Below are positions 49,873 through 58,095 of a stretch of 64,000 nt of DNA, piece after piece (position 1 is the stretch's first letter; each line of letters begins with the position of its first letter). The notes below the pieces were generated by a model. It was not told the DNA's origin and made no database searches. It worked only from the letters and a program-made list of their open reading frames with translations. This DNA is from an uncultured Desulfobulbaceae bacterium. Its GTDB lineage: Bacteria; Desulfobacterota; Desulfobulbia; Desulfobulbales; BM004. Location: NCBI GenBank assembly GCA_947259115.1, contig CAMYKS010000001.1:1-64000 (forward strand), written 5' to 3'. The translations under genes and the position numbers were made by a program.

Positions 49873-51909
49873 ATGGAAAGAAAAAAAATAAAATCAGTAA
49901 CCGCTGTTCTCCTTTTTTCTTTATTGGTATTTGGATGTGGTCTGCCTTCAGTTTCTTCGACTTCTTCACCGGCGGCAGTTGGCTCCATAGTTGAAAATTC
50001 CAACCACTCACAGGTGCAGAAGACTAACGATTCCGGTCCAATATCCAGCGTATCCGACGCTCAGACATCCGCCGGTTCTTCGCCTGCACCCCCTCAGGTT
50101 TCCGCGCAAGAAGCTCATGTGTTACAGGAAGCCGCACATCAAGATCTCAAGTTGCTGGGAAGATGGCATAATGGCCCTGTCTACGCGAGTACCATGGTCG
50201 GTAACTATCTCTACTTAGGATCAGGTGGGGCTATACGGGTACTCAAAATTTACCCCGACTCATGGCAACAGGTGGCATCGTTGCCCGCGGCGGGCGTCGT
50301 GCGGAGGCTTTTTGCTTCCGGGCCTTACCTTTATGTGGCAGACGCAAGCGGCGCTCTCAGAATTATCGATATATCGGTGCCCGAGAAGCCCAGGGAGGTT
50401 GGACAGGCCAAACTCCCGCGCCATACACGATCAGTTTTCGTCAAAGGCCATTATGCCTATGTGGCAGCCGGCTGGTCCGGTCTTGGAGTGGTCGATGTCT
50501 CAAACCCAACTGAGCCGAGAGTGGAGCAATTTTCCAAAACAGGAGGAATAGCACTTGACGTTTTTGTTCAAGACGGACTCGCTTTAGTGGCCAACAACGA
50601 CCGTGGCCTCAAGTTGATAGATGTGTCCAATCCCCTGGAACCTAAGGAGGTTGGACACCACGACATGCCGGGCTATACCTTTAGTGTGTTTGCTGAGGGG
50701 AAATATGCCTATACGGCGAGCATTGAGAAAAACGAGGAAGATTATGCCGGTTTCAGAATAATAGACATTTCAAATCCGCAGGCGCCTGTTGACGTAGGAT
50801 TTCACAAAATGGAATATGGGGGGGAACATGTATGGGTTGAGAACTCAATTGCTTATTTGGCCGGGGTGGCCAATGATGCCGGCCTTATCGCCTTTGATGT
50901 TTCAGACCCGAAAGCCCCGAAGTGGTTGGGACGTTATCATAATCCCACCTGCTCCGAGTCCGTTGCTATTGAAGGATCCCGTGCCTACCTTTCCCATGGT
51001 GACAGGGGGCTTGAAATCATCGACATATCCCGCCCCGCGTCTCTACCGATTATGGGCCATGTGGATGCCGCGGGTAAATCACGGGGGGTTCACGTCAAGG
51101 GGCCTTATGCCTATCTCGCCAATGGCTATAACGGCCTGCGCATTATTGACACCACAGACCCTGCTTCGCCCCGAGAAATTGGCCATCATCCAAGCTATCG
51201 TGCGCTGGGGGTTCATGTTTCCGATGGCTATGCCTATATTGCCGATGACTTTTCAGGCCTGCGGATTGTAGATGTTATAAACCCGGCGCAGCCCCGTGAA
51301 GTAGCGCACATAGATACCCCCGGCGAGGCCATGCGGGTAACCGTTTCGGGCAAACGTGCTTATGTTGCAGACGGGCCCGCTGGTTTGCGTGTCATTGATA
51401 TTAGCGATAAAAAGGCAGCCGCCAGCATCTCTTTTTTTGATACTCCCGGTTATTCCTATGACGTTGCTGTTAAAGACAACACCGCTTACGTTGCCGATGG
51501 CAAAGCAGGACTCAGAATCATCGATCTTTCCAGCATCTCCGAGCCTGTGGAAATCGGATTTTACACCCCGGAAAATGGTGACATACGAGGTGTTTATATC
51601 ACCGGCAACCTTGCCTATCTGACTGCGGGATATGCGGGCCTTAAAGTGTTGGATATTTCAGACCCGAAGACACCAAAGGAAATAGGACAGTTCGATACAC
51701 CCAGACATGCCCGCTCGATTCATGTTGACGGTTCATACGCCTATGTCGGTGACCTCGAATGGGTGCGCGTATACGATATTTCCAAGCCATCAGCGCCCAC
51801 AGAGATAGCCTCTTATATGACACCCGGCACTGCTGATCAGGTGTGGGTTGTCAATAAGACCGCCTATGTGGCCAATTACGATGCAGGCCTTCTTATTTTT
51901 GGATTTTAG
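49873..51909 (+). CDS. LVIVD-repeat beta-propeller lipoprotein
   Basis: A 678-residue protein. The N terminus MERKKIKSVTAVLLFSLLVF precedes GCG and reads as a lipoprotein signal (Cys about residue 22). A Ser/Pro-rich linker of about 60 residues follows. The rest is some eleven LVIVD repeats of about 42 residues, each with YAYVA...GLRIIDISNP...P-x-E-V-G, forming a propeller likely to sit on the cell surface. Its TAG stop at 51907 is the first three bases of a repeat element, so the element has fixed the end of the gene. It is behind the ATLF-like protease. Confidence 0.9.
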   Translation: MERKKIKSVTAVLLFSLLVFGCGLPSVSSTSSPAAVGSIVENSNHSQVQKTNDSGPISSVSDAQTSAGSSPAPPQVSAQEAHVLQEAAHQDLKLLGRWHNGPVYASTMVGNYLYLGSGGAIRVLKIYPDSWQQVASLPAAGVVRRLFASGPYLYVADASGALRIIDISVPEKPREVGQAKLPRHTRSVFVKGHYAYVAAGWSGLGVVDVSNPTEPRVEQFSKTGGIALDVFVQDGLALVANNDRGLKLIDVSNPLEPKEVGHHDMPGYTFSVFAEGKYAYTASIEKNEEDYAGFRIIDISNPQAPVDVGFHKMEYGGEHVWVENSIAYLAGVANDAGLIAFDVSDPKAPKWLGRYHNPTCSESVAIEGSRAYLSHGDRGLEIIDISRPASLPIMGHVDAAGKSRGVHVKGPYAYLANGYNGLRIIDTTDPASPREIGHHPSYRALGVHVSDGYAYIADDFSGLRIVDVINPAQPREVAHIDTPGEAMRVTVSGKRAYVADGPAGLRVIDISDKKAAASISFFDTPGYSYDVAVKDNTAYVADGKAGLRIIDLSSISEPVEIGFYTPENGDIRGVYITGNLAYLTAGYAGLKVLDISDPKTPKEIGQFDTPRHARSIHVDGSYAYVGDLEWVRVYDISKPSAPTEIASYMTPGTADQVWVVNKTAYVANYDAGLLIFGF

Positions 51910-52166
51910 CCCGTATATTTCATGAACATTTTTTTGAAATTAGTTTAAATCTCTGTTTTTCTCATTTTAATTTATATTTCCAGTATATTGGCCCAGTTAT
52001 AGTTTGTGCCAAGTGACAGAATAGATTTTTTTAAAAACTGTTCACCCTTCGGGCAAGCCGATACATCCGTATAGCCTGCAGTGTGATCCGTTTCGCATAC
52101 TAAAGTATAGCCAAACGACTTACACTTTTTCTATCCGGCGTCTCGACTCGTGAAAAATGCGGGTTA
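51907..52166. mobile_element. MITE-like element family 2, copy B (260 bp)
   Basis: Ends TAGCCCGTATATTTCATGA and TCGTGAAAAATGCGGGTTA as in copy A, with a roughly 33-bp extra segment near the right end. It supplies the stop codon of the LVIVD gene. Just past its right end a TTGTAGGA/TCCTACAA inverted pair lies at 52172-52219. The rest of the 52167-52292 gap has no gene. Confidence 0.85.
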
Positions 52167-52292
52167 GGAGTTTGTAGGAACATGTAAATCTGCAGGCACC
52201 GGTTTTATGAATCCTACAACACGAACCGTTGGAATGCTGAATACTTCCAAACGAGGAGGCGGCCTAGGCTTACAAATTTTCGGCTTGGATAC

Positions 52293-53117
52293 TTACCATC
52301 CCTGATAGACGACAGCGCCGGAGCCGTGGCAGGAAAGTTCACTTTCTGTTTCAATCAGCCCCAACTCAAGGCCGCCGATGTAAAAGACACCGTTTCTGAA
52401 AAAATACTTATAGGCTTTATGGAGAAGGTTGATCATGGCCGACTCCCGGCTTTTTTTCTTGTACAGGAAGCCGGTGCCGTTGTCGATACCCAGAACCAGT
52501 TCGGTTTCCCTGCCATTCCTGTCAATAACGTTGCAGAGCAGCACGCAGAGAGCTGGAAAAAGCTCCTGGTATTTATTCTTAAAATATGCAGCATGGGAGA
52601 AACTGTCGATACCATTCCAGAAGCACTCCTGCAGCACAAGCCGTTTGCGCATCCAGGCACGTTTGACTTCCTGATCGGTGCTTTTTGCCACCATTTCATC
52701 GGCATAGCCTATATAAGGTGCGAAGGAAGAGTGTGCAAGCAGAACATGGGCCCGTTCGGTATAAGGCTGGTGATCTTTAATGGACTGGATGTACTTGCGC
52801 TGCTCCCACCAGTCTAACGTGCGCCATTGTGCGAATTTCGGTTCATTGAAGAGGAAGAGAAAACCGTCAATAATTGAGATGCGGTCATCGGTAATTTCCC
52901 GCACAGCCAAAAAATCCTGCAACACCTCGGTTATGCTTTTCCGGGTGGCGGCAAGAATTTCATCGTGGCCGGCACCCATGCCGGAATGCAATGCAAGACA
53001 ATTAATGTTTTGCAAAACCGCCAAGGTTTTATCAACTGAAGGAGGATGCTGCATCATGGCCACATGCATTCCACTTAAAAATAATTGACAACCACCCCTA
53101 AATGGGTTGACAGGCAA
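52293..53117 (-). CDS. Hypothetical protein, 274 residues (or 258 from M17)
   Basis: I do not recognise a family. Reading from the ATG at 53117, or more likely from 53069 (MHVAMMQHPPSVDKT), the product is a soluble alpha/beta protein with KSITEVLQDFLAVREITDDR, a central WWEQRKYIQSIKDH, VLGIDNGTGFLYKKK and a C-terminal GGLELGLIETESELSCHG. No membrane segment. It is between two repeat elements and may be a remnant of an accessory locus. Its frame is open and codon use looks normal. Confidence 0.6.
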   Translation of the reverse strand: MPVNPFRGGCQLFLSGMHVAMMQHPPSVDKTLAVLQNINCLALHSGMGAGHDEILAATRKSITEVLQDFLAVREITDDRISIIDGFLFLFNEPKFAQWRTLDWWEQRKYIQSIKDHQPYTERAHVLLAHSSFAPYIGYADEMVAKSTDQEVKRAWMRKRLVLQECFWNGIDSFSHAAYFKNKYQELFPALCVLLCNVIDRNGRETELVLGIDNGTGFLYKKKSRESAMINLLHKAYKYFFRNGVFYIGGLELGLIETESELSCHGSGAVVYQGW

Positions 53118-53145
53118 GACAAAGATTTGATTTTTTTACATTTTT

Positions 53146-53319
53146 GCCATTTCACGCCGCCGAGAACCACAGAAACGACCGATAAAGGAGTTTGACCTGT
53201 CTGAGCGAAGCGAGTTTTCAAACTCCCGGTCGTTTCGAGGAGCGCAGGGGAGTCCCGCAACGCGGGACCAAGTGATGGGCTGCCCTTTTTGGTTCGTTTT
53301 TGGGCAAGCAAAAATGAAC
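53146..53319. repeat. Dispersed palindromic repeat, copy D (inverted relative to copy C)
   Basis: Begins GCCATTTCACGCCGCC and ends TTGGGCAAGCAAAAATGAAC, the reverse complement of copy C at 36021-36227. Shared inner boxes include CAGAAACGACCGATAAAGGA and AAACTCCCGGTCGTTTCG. The extra GCGCAGGGGAGTCCCGCAAC differs from copy C. No coding content. Confidence 0.8.
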
Positions 53320-53435
53320 GTATAATGAATATGAAGTACATTGCTTAAAAACTTCTCATTTATTCTCTTAATTAACCGCAGAGCAAAGCTTGGATCATCA
53401 GCTTAGCGGATTGTTTAAAGGATTAATAAACTGGA

Positions 53436-54086
53436 TCATGTCCTAAACGATTCCGGCATATACGAAGTGAATAATGTTTTAGTTGCTGCAGTATCAGCAG
53501 ACCTGGAAGCGGAAAAAGGCACGATGATCGTGCAGCCTTTTTCCATGAAAAAACGAACCACCTCTTCATCATCCTCGAGGAGGAAAACCCGTTTCATATC
53601 CTCCGGGTTGTCCAGGTCCAGGCCTTCCTGCCGCAGGATGATGTCAAGATGGTGCTGTTTGTAATCCTGGGTATTGTTGGCAATGATGTTGCCCTTGGAC
53701 ATGATTTCCCCGGCCTCGTTTTTCCGGGATGTTGTGAAAATGGTCTGATCCTGACCGAATACCAGGTCCATGTAGCATTTGATAAGGTCGTGCCCCGAGA
53801 GTGCCTCTGCTTCAACGGTATCGGCATTGGCATCATCGCTGTAGGAGGCTATATATGCCCCATGCCCGCTGTTGATAACCTTGCGGACAAACTCAGCGAA
53901 TCCTTTTTTGATATTCCTTTGGATAAAAGCGGGTGTAAGCTCGTTGCCGTAAGCAAGGGCGCCGGTGTGCAGAATGGTGATGGTGCGGTCAAAATCAAGC
54001 ACATAAATTCGCCGCTCCCCGACCGGTACTTTTTTGCTCTCAGGTTCTACGGGTATCTCTTTCTTCTTGCGGAATAAACCAAACAT
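53436..54086 (-). CDS. HAD-superfamily phosphatase-like protein
   Basis: A 216-residue cytosolic protein. The HAD motif I is VLDFDRTITI (Asp-x-Asp-x-Thr), with motif II-like Ser in YIASYSDDANAD and motif IV-like LLEDDEEVVRFF. The N terminus is basic (GLFRKKKEIPVEPESKK). The substrate cannot be inferred. The ATG has an AGGATAAAAA site. It stands apart from the antiporter operon downstream. Confidence 0.75.
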   Translation of the reverse strand: MFGLFRKKKEIPVEPESKKVPVGERRIYVLDFDRTITILHTGALAYGNELTPAFIQRNIKKGFAEFVRKVINSGHGAYIASYSDDANADTVEAEALSGHDLIKCYMDLVFGQDQTIFTTSRKNEAGEIMSKGNIIANNTQDYKQHHLDIILRQEGLDLDNPEDMKRVFLLEDDEEVVRFFMEKGCTIIVPFSASRSADTAATKTLFTSYMPESFRT

Positions 54087-54248
54087 TTTTTATCCTGGTA
54101 TCAATTATGAATTTTTTGCACTGTACAATATACAAAAAAGAAAAGCCTGTTTCAGCGAAAGCAGTATTTCTTTAGGGAAAGGGTGCAGCAGGAATTTTCT
54201 TTACAAAGACCTATGCCATAGAAAACACAAAAAATATATTCTACTGCT

Positions 54249-56015
54249 CTATAGCAGGAAGAGCAAAGCAAAATAAATGGCTATAAAAATCCCCATAATG
54301 CTGATGGGATAGAAACCGGATTGCGCCCTTTTGAGAAGATTCTCAGTGATGGTCTTTTTGTCTGGAGCGTCGAATGCTGTTTGCCAGAACGGCCAACAAA
54401 TCTTGGCGAGCAGTTTGGCGGGCAGCTCTCTGACAAATTTGGCGAGGCCAACCAGAAATTCCCCCACAAATAACCGTTCAGCGCTCCTGTTGACAGCATT
54501 TAAACTTTTATCCATAACCTGGTAGAACAGGCGGCCGCCCTTGCGGTATATCAGGTCAGTATCAAGGTTGATTGCCCTTATTTCAGCCGGATAGATGCCG
54601 GAGAGCAGCAGCAGGGTAAAGGCCAGGGCTGAGAACATCAGGAGCTGCAATTGAAACAGGACATGGGAAGCTGTATAGGGTACGAAGTCAACGGGATAGG
54701 GCAGAATGGAGTAGAGAAATTTCGGATAGACACCGAGAAAGATACAGAAAAAGGCGGCAATACCCATGGCGATGAGCATGCTGGCAGGTGCCTCTTTAAC
54801 TCGATGGCCCGCATCGTGCCCAAAGAAGGCAAAAAACGGAATTTTGATGCCTGAGTGGTGAAAGACGCCGGCAGAGGCAAATACCAGGGCCAGCCAGACG
54901 ATACTCATATGACCATGCGCTGCAGCATCAATAACCATGGATTTGCTGACAAAACCGCTGGTCAGCGGGAATGCTGAAATTGAGGCAGCTCCGATGGAGC
55001 AGAAAAGAGCTGTCCAAGGCATTGACTTGTATAGGCCGCCCAGATCCGTGGCGTTGATCTTGCCGGTACGGAACATCACAGCTCCCATGGACATGAAGAG
55101 CAGAGACTTGTAAAGAATATGGGCAAAGGCATGTGCGGCCGCACCGTTTATGGAGAGTTCGGTGCCGATGCCTATTCCCACCATCATGAAACCGACCTGG
55201 TTGATCAGGCTGTAGGAAAGTACCCGGCGCATATCGTTTTCAATGACAGCGAAAAAGATCGGGAAGGCGGTCATGACAGCACCGATCCAGATAAGCTCTT
55301 CTGTGCCGGGAAATGTTCTGGCCAGGGCATATACGGCTGTTTTTGTTGTAAAAGCGCTTAAAAATACGGCGCCGCCCACAGTGGATTCGGGATAGGCGTC
55401 GGTCAGCCAGGTATGCAGAAGGGGCCAGGCCGCATTGATCCCCATGCCGATGAAGATACAGTAAGTTGCAGGGCTGTGCAGGCCGATAAAACCCAGGCTG
55501 ATGGATTTCTGCTCGCTGATGTACATGATGATGCCGGCCATCAGGACAAGGCCGCCAAAGACATGCACCATGAGGTAGCGAAAGCCTGCTGCCTGGGAAG
55601 CCTTTGTGCGTTTGGCCCATATCAGCCACAGGGCGCTGACCGTCAGCATTTCCCAGAAAACGAAGAAGGTGAAAAGGTCACCGGCAAACACTACGCCAAG
55701 GGCACTGCCCGCATAGACCAGGCCGGCCACGTATTCCAAATCGCTCTTGATACTCAAGGTGTAAATAATGCCGATAAGGGAGATGAGGTGGAAGATGTAG
55801 CCAAAAACAAGGGACAGCCTGTCGACCTTAAATGGCACAAGCTCGAACCCCAGAAAGTTTATTTCCCAGGCAGTGCCGACCTGGGCGTTGATCAAAAAGA
55901 AAAAACTGACTAAAGGCAGAAGCAGCATGTAGGCGGATTTCACCCGGCCCCGCAGCAGGGGAACAAGCAGTGCGCCGACCATATAGATAAAGGCTGGAGG
56001 AATGAACTCAATCAT
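54249..56015 (-). CDS. NuoL/M/N-like antiporter subunit (MrpD-type, third copy)
   Basis: From ATG 56015 (GAGGAT upstream) the product has 588 residues with about 14 to 16 spans. The proton-conducting features include LLHTWLTDAYPESTVGGA, SYSLINQVGFMMVGIGIG and HAFAHILYKSLLFMSMGAVM, homologous to Mrp antiporter D and complex I antiporter-like subunits. It is last in the operon. The C-terminal extension beyond the usual 500 residues carries further spans and a soluble part. Confidence 0.88.
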   Translation of the reverse strand: MIEFIPPAFIYMVGALLVPLLRGRVKSAYMLLLPLVSFFFLINAQVGTAWEINFLGFELVPFKVDRLSLVFGYIFHLISLIGIIYTLSIKSDLEYVAGLVYAGSALGVVFAGDLFTFFVFWEMLTVSALWLIWAKRTKASQAAGFRYLMVHVFGGLVLMAGIIMYISEQKSISLGFIGLHSPATYCIFIGMGINAAWPLLHTWLTDAYPESTVGGAVFLSAFTTKTAVYALARTFPGTEELIWIGAVMTAFPIFFAVIENDMRRVLSYSLINQVGFMMVGIGIGTELSINGAAAHAFAHILYKSLLFMSMGAVMFRTGKINATDLGGLYKSMPWTALFCSIGAASISAFPLTSGFVSKSMVIDAAAHGHMSIVWLALVFASAGVFHHSGIKIPFFAFFGHDAGHRVKEAPASMLIAMGIAAFFCIFLGVYPKFLYSILPYPVDFVPYTASHVLFQLQLLMFSALAFTLLLLSGIYPAEIRAINLDTDLIYRKGGRLFYQVMDKSLNAVNRSAERLFVGEFLVGLAKFVRELPAKLLAKICWPFWQTAFDAPDKKTITENLLKRAQSGFYPISIMGIFIAIYFALLFLL

Positions 56016-56265
56016 AGTAATCCTCTTCGCGTTTAACCAGTGGCCTGAGAACGTATTTTGCCACAAGCACCAGGAGCACGCAGGCGACAAAACCGTAAAT
56101 GGCATAAAATCCGAATGATTCTTCCCAGGCAAAATAGGGATGCTTATGAACAAAGGGTTCCAGGGCCAGGAGCAGGACCAGGCTGCCAAAAAGTCCATAC
56201 AGTACCTTCTGAACATTCTTGGGGTTGTCAAACATATGTTTTTTGTCTTTGTCTTCGGGGCCCAA
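56008..56265 (-). CDS. Small two-span membrane protein of the Mrp cluster
   Basis: An 85-residue protein: a charged lead (MGPEDKDKKHMFDNPKNVQK), then spans VLYGLFGSLVLLLALEPF and FYAIYGFVACVLLVLVAKYVL, then a charged tail. I cannot name the family. It overlaps the start of the third NuoL-like gene by 8 bp, so it is translated with it and is presumably a subunit. Confidence 0.65.
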   Translation of the reverse strand: MGPEDKDKKHMFDNPKNVQKVLYGLFGSLVLLLALEPFVHKHPYFAWEESFGFYAIYGFVACVLLVLVAKYVLRPLVKREEDYYD

Positions 56266-56287
56266 TTTTTTGCTCCACAGTGATTAA

Positions 56288-56422
56288 TTAATGTGGTGTC
56301 GGTGATGACGTGAGAAAAATAAGGATCAGGTATGCGAGACTGATTCCAAATACTATATAAAATGCCGGCCGGTATCCCGGCACCGGGTCATGTTTTAACT
56401 CTTTGAGTTCCTGATCACTCAT
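56288..56422 (-). CDS. Very small single-span protein of the Mrp cluster
   Basis: Forty-four residues from the ATG at 56422, with GGAGGTTAGCA upstream: a charged MSDQELKELKHDPVPGYRPA then one span FYIVFGISLAYLILIFL. The same frame is open further upstream but those starts have no ribosome site. The 2-bp gap to the second NuoL-like gene implies coupling. I see no named family. Confidence 0.6.
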   Translation of the reverse strand: MSDQELKELKHDPVPGYRPAFYIVFGISLAYLILIFLTSSPTPH

Positions 56423-56424
56423 TG

Positions 56425-57906
56425 CTAACCTCCACTGAGGCCCTGAATGGCAAGACGGGCCAGGTTGAAAAAGGGTTGTGGGAAGAAAAACAGCCCCACC
56501 GAAATAATTGCCGTAAGAACCAGGGGCACCACACACCAGAGTGGAGCCTCCTGGACTTTATCTTCAAACAGGGATTCTTCAGGGGTGCAGAAAAAAGCCC
56601 TGTAAACCACAGGCAGAAAATAGGCGGCATTGAGTAAGGAACTACCCAGGAGCACGACAAGCATGGTAATCTGGTCCGCTTCAAGGGTGCCGAGCACAAG
56701 GAACCATTTGCTGATGAAGCCGCCGGTTGGAGGCAACCCGATGACGCTCAGGCTGCCGATGAGAAAGGCTGTCATAGTTACCGGCATGCGCTTGCCAATG
56801 CCGACCATTTCGCTGATATATTTTTTGCCGGTGGCAACAAAAATTGCTCCGGCGCACATGAACAGAGTGATCTTGCCAAAGGCGTGCATGGCAATATGCA
56901 TCAGGCCGCCGGTTTGTCCTTTGGGAGACAGCAGGGAGGCTCCCAGAATGATATAGGAAAGCTGGCCGATTGTGGAGAACGCCAGCCTGCGTTTCAGGCC
57001 GTCCTGGGAAAGGGCGATGAGTGAGGCAGTCAGTATGGTGAAAGCGGCGATATAGCAGAGCACAGTTCCCAGATTAAGCGATAACAGGAGGTCGGTGCCG
57101 AATATACCTGTTATCACTCGGAATATGGAAAACACACCGACCTTGACAACGGCCACCGCATGCAGCAGGGCCGAGACCGGGGTGGGTGCCACCATGGCAG
57201 CCGGCAGCCAGGCATGGAACGGCATGATGCCCGCCTTGGCAAAGCCGAAAACACACATGAGCAGCAGTACTGTTACTGTGGACTTTGAGAGACCAATGGA
57301 CAGAATTCCCTGGCCGGCAAAATCAAGGGTGCCGGTCAATGAGTAGATGATGAGCATTGCAGGCAGCACCAGGCCGATGGAGGTTCCCAGAATATAGGAC
57401 AGGTATTTGCGACCCGATATTCGCGCTTCATCATCCTGGTGATGGGTAACCAGGGGATAGGTGGCGAGCGACAGCATCTCGTAAAAAAGATACATGGTAA
57501 AGAGATTGGCGGAGAAAGCGACGCCGATGGTGGCCGACAGGGCGACAGCGAAAAACGAGAAATAGCGGGTCTGGCTGTGTTCGTCCAATCCCCGCATGTA
57601 ACCGATGGAATAGGCCGATGTGACGATCCAGAGGGAGGACGAAACCAGCGCAAAGAGCATGCCCATGGGGTCCACCCTGAACTGGATGGGTAGGCCGGGT
57701 AAAACTTCGATCAGGGTATATTCTATGACGGAACCATTCAGGACCAGCGGCAGCATTGAAACAACGAGACCAAACTTGATAATTCCGGCCAGAAAAGTCC
57801 AGGCTTCCCGCAGGTTGGGCTTGGAGCCGGAAGCAACAATGGGGATGACGGCGACCAGTGAGACCAGGACGGCAAGCAGAGGTTTGATTGAGGTTATTGT
57901 TTCCAA
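56425..57906 (-). CDS. NuoL/M/N-like antiporter subunit (MrpD-type, second copy)
   Basis: A 493-residue, 14-span proton-conducting subunit with LATYPLVTHHQDDEA, PFHAWLPAAMVAPTPVSALLHAVAVVKVGVF and FSTIGQLSYIILGASL. The start is problematic: the only upstream start codon is TTG at 57906, 9 bp from the end of the inverted-repeat element, without a ribosome site. The original start may have been lost or moved by that insertion. It follows the first D-type gene in the operon. Confidence 0.86.
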   Translation of the reverse strand: METITSIKPLLAVLVSLVAVIPIVASGSKPNLREAWTFLAGIIKFGLVVSMLPLVLNGSVIEYTLIEVLPGLPIQFRVDPMGMLFALVSSSLWIVTSAYSIGYMRGLDEHSQTRYFSFFAVALSATIGVAFSANLFTMYLFYEMLSLATYPLVTHHQDDEARISGRKYLSYILGTSIGLVLPAMLIIYSLTGTLDFAGQGILSIGLSKSTVTVLLLMCVFGFAKAGIMPFHAWLPAAMVAPTPVSALLHAVAVVKVGVFSIFRVITGIFGTDLLLSLNLGTVLCYIAAFTILTASLIALSQDGLKRRLAFSTIGQLSYIILGASLLSPKGQTGGLMHIAMHAFGKITLFMCAGAIFVATGKKYISEMVGIGKRMPVTMTAFLIGSLSVIGLPPTGGFISKWFLVLGTLEADQITMLVVLLGSSLLNAAYFLPVVYRAFFCTPEESLFEDKVQEAPLWCVVPLVLTAIISVGLFFFPQPFFNLARLAIQGLSGG

Positions 57907-57915
57907 GTGGTTATT

Positions 57916-58034
57916 GGCTTCGTAAAAAGCCGATCTACTGTGTCGTAGCTGGTCAAGTAATGCTCGACATACCTTTTGTATGCCTGCGCTTCCGTAACAC
58001 AGCTACTCCTTGCATCTCAACTTTTTACTTTGCC
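57916..58034. mobile_element. 119-bp palindromic intergenic element inside the antiporter operon
   Basis: The left end GGCTTCGTAAAAAG and right end CTTTTTACTTTGCCC are inverted, with a central CATACC-TTT-TGTATG. The two arms are imperfect copies of each other along their length. Elements with GGCTTCGTAAAAAGTC-type ends are common between genes in Deltaproteobacteria. It separates the first and second MrpD-type genes. The other 61 bp of the gap is AT-rich. Confidence 0.8.
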
Positions 58035-58095
58035 CTCCTATGCTGCAATATTTAATATGAGCCTTTTGGTGTTTTTCTTTACTAAATTTTCAATT

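Noticed and set aside
55700-56231. N-terminal extension of the third MrpD gene to 56231
   Set aside because: The added residues overlap the 85-residue membrane protein in another frame and contain no membrane-protein pattern; ATG 56015 has the ribosome site.
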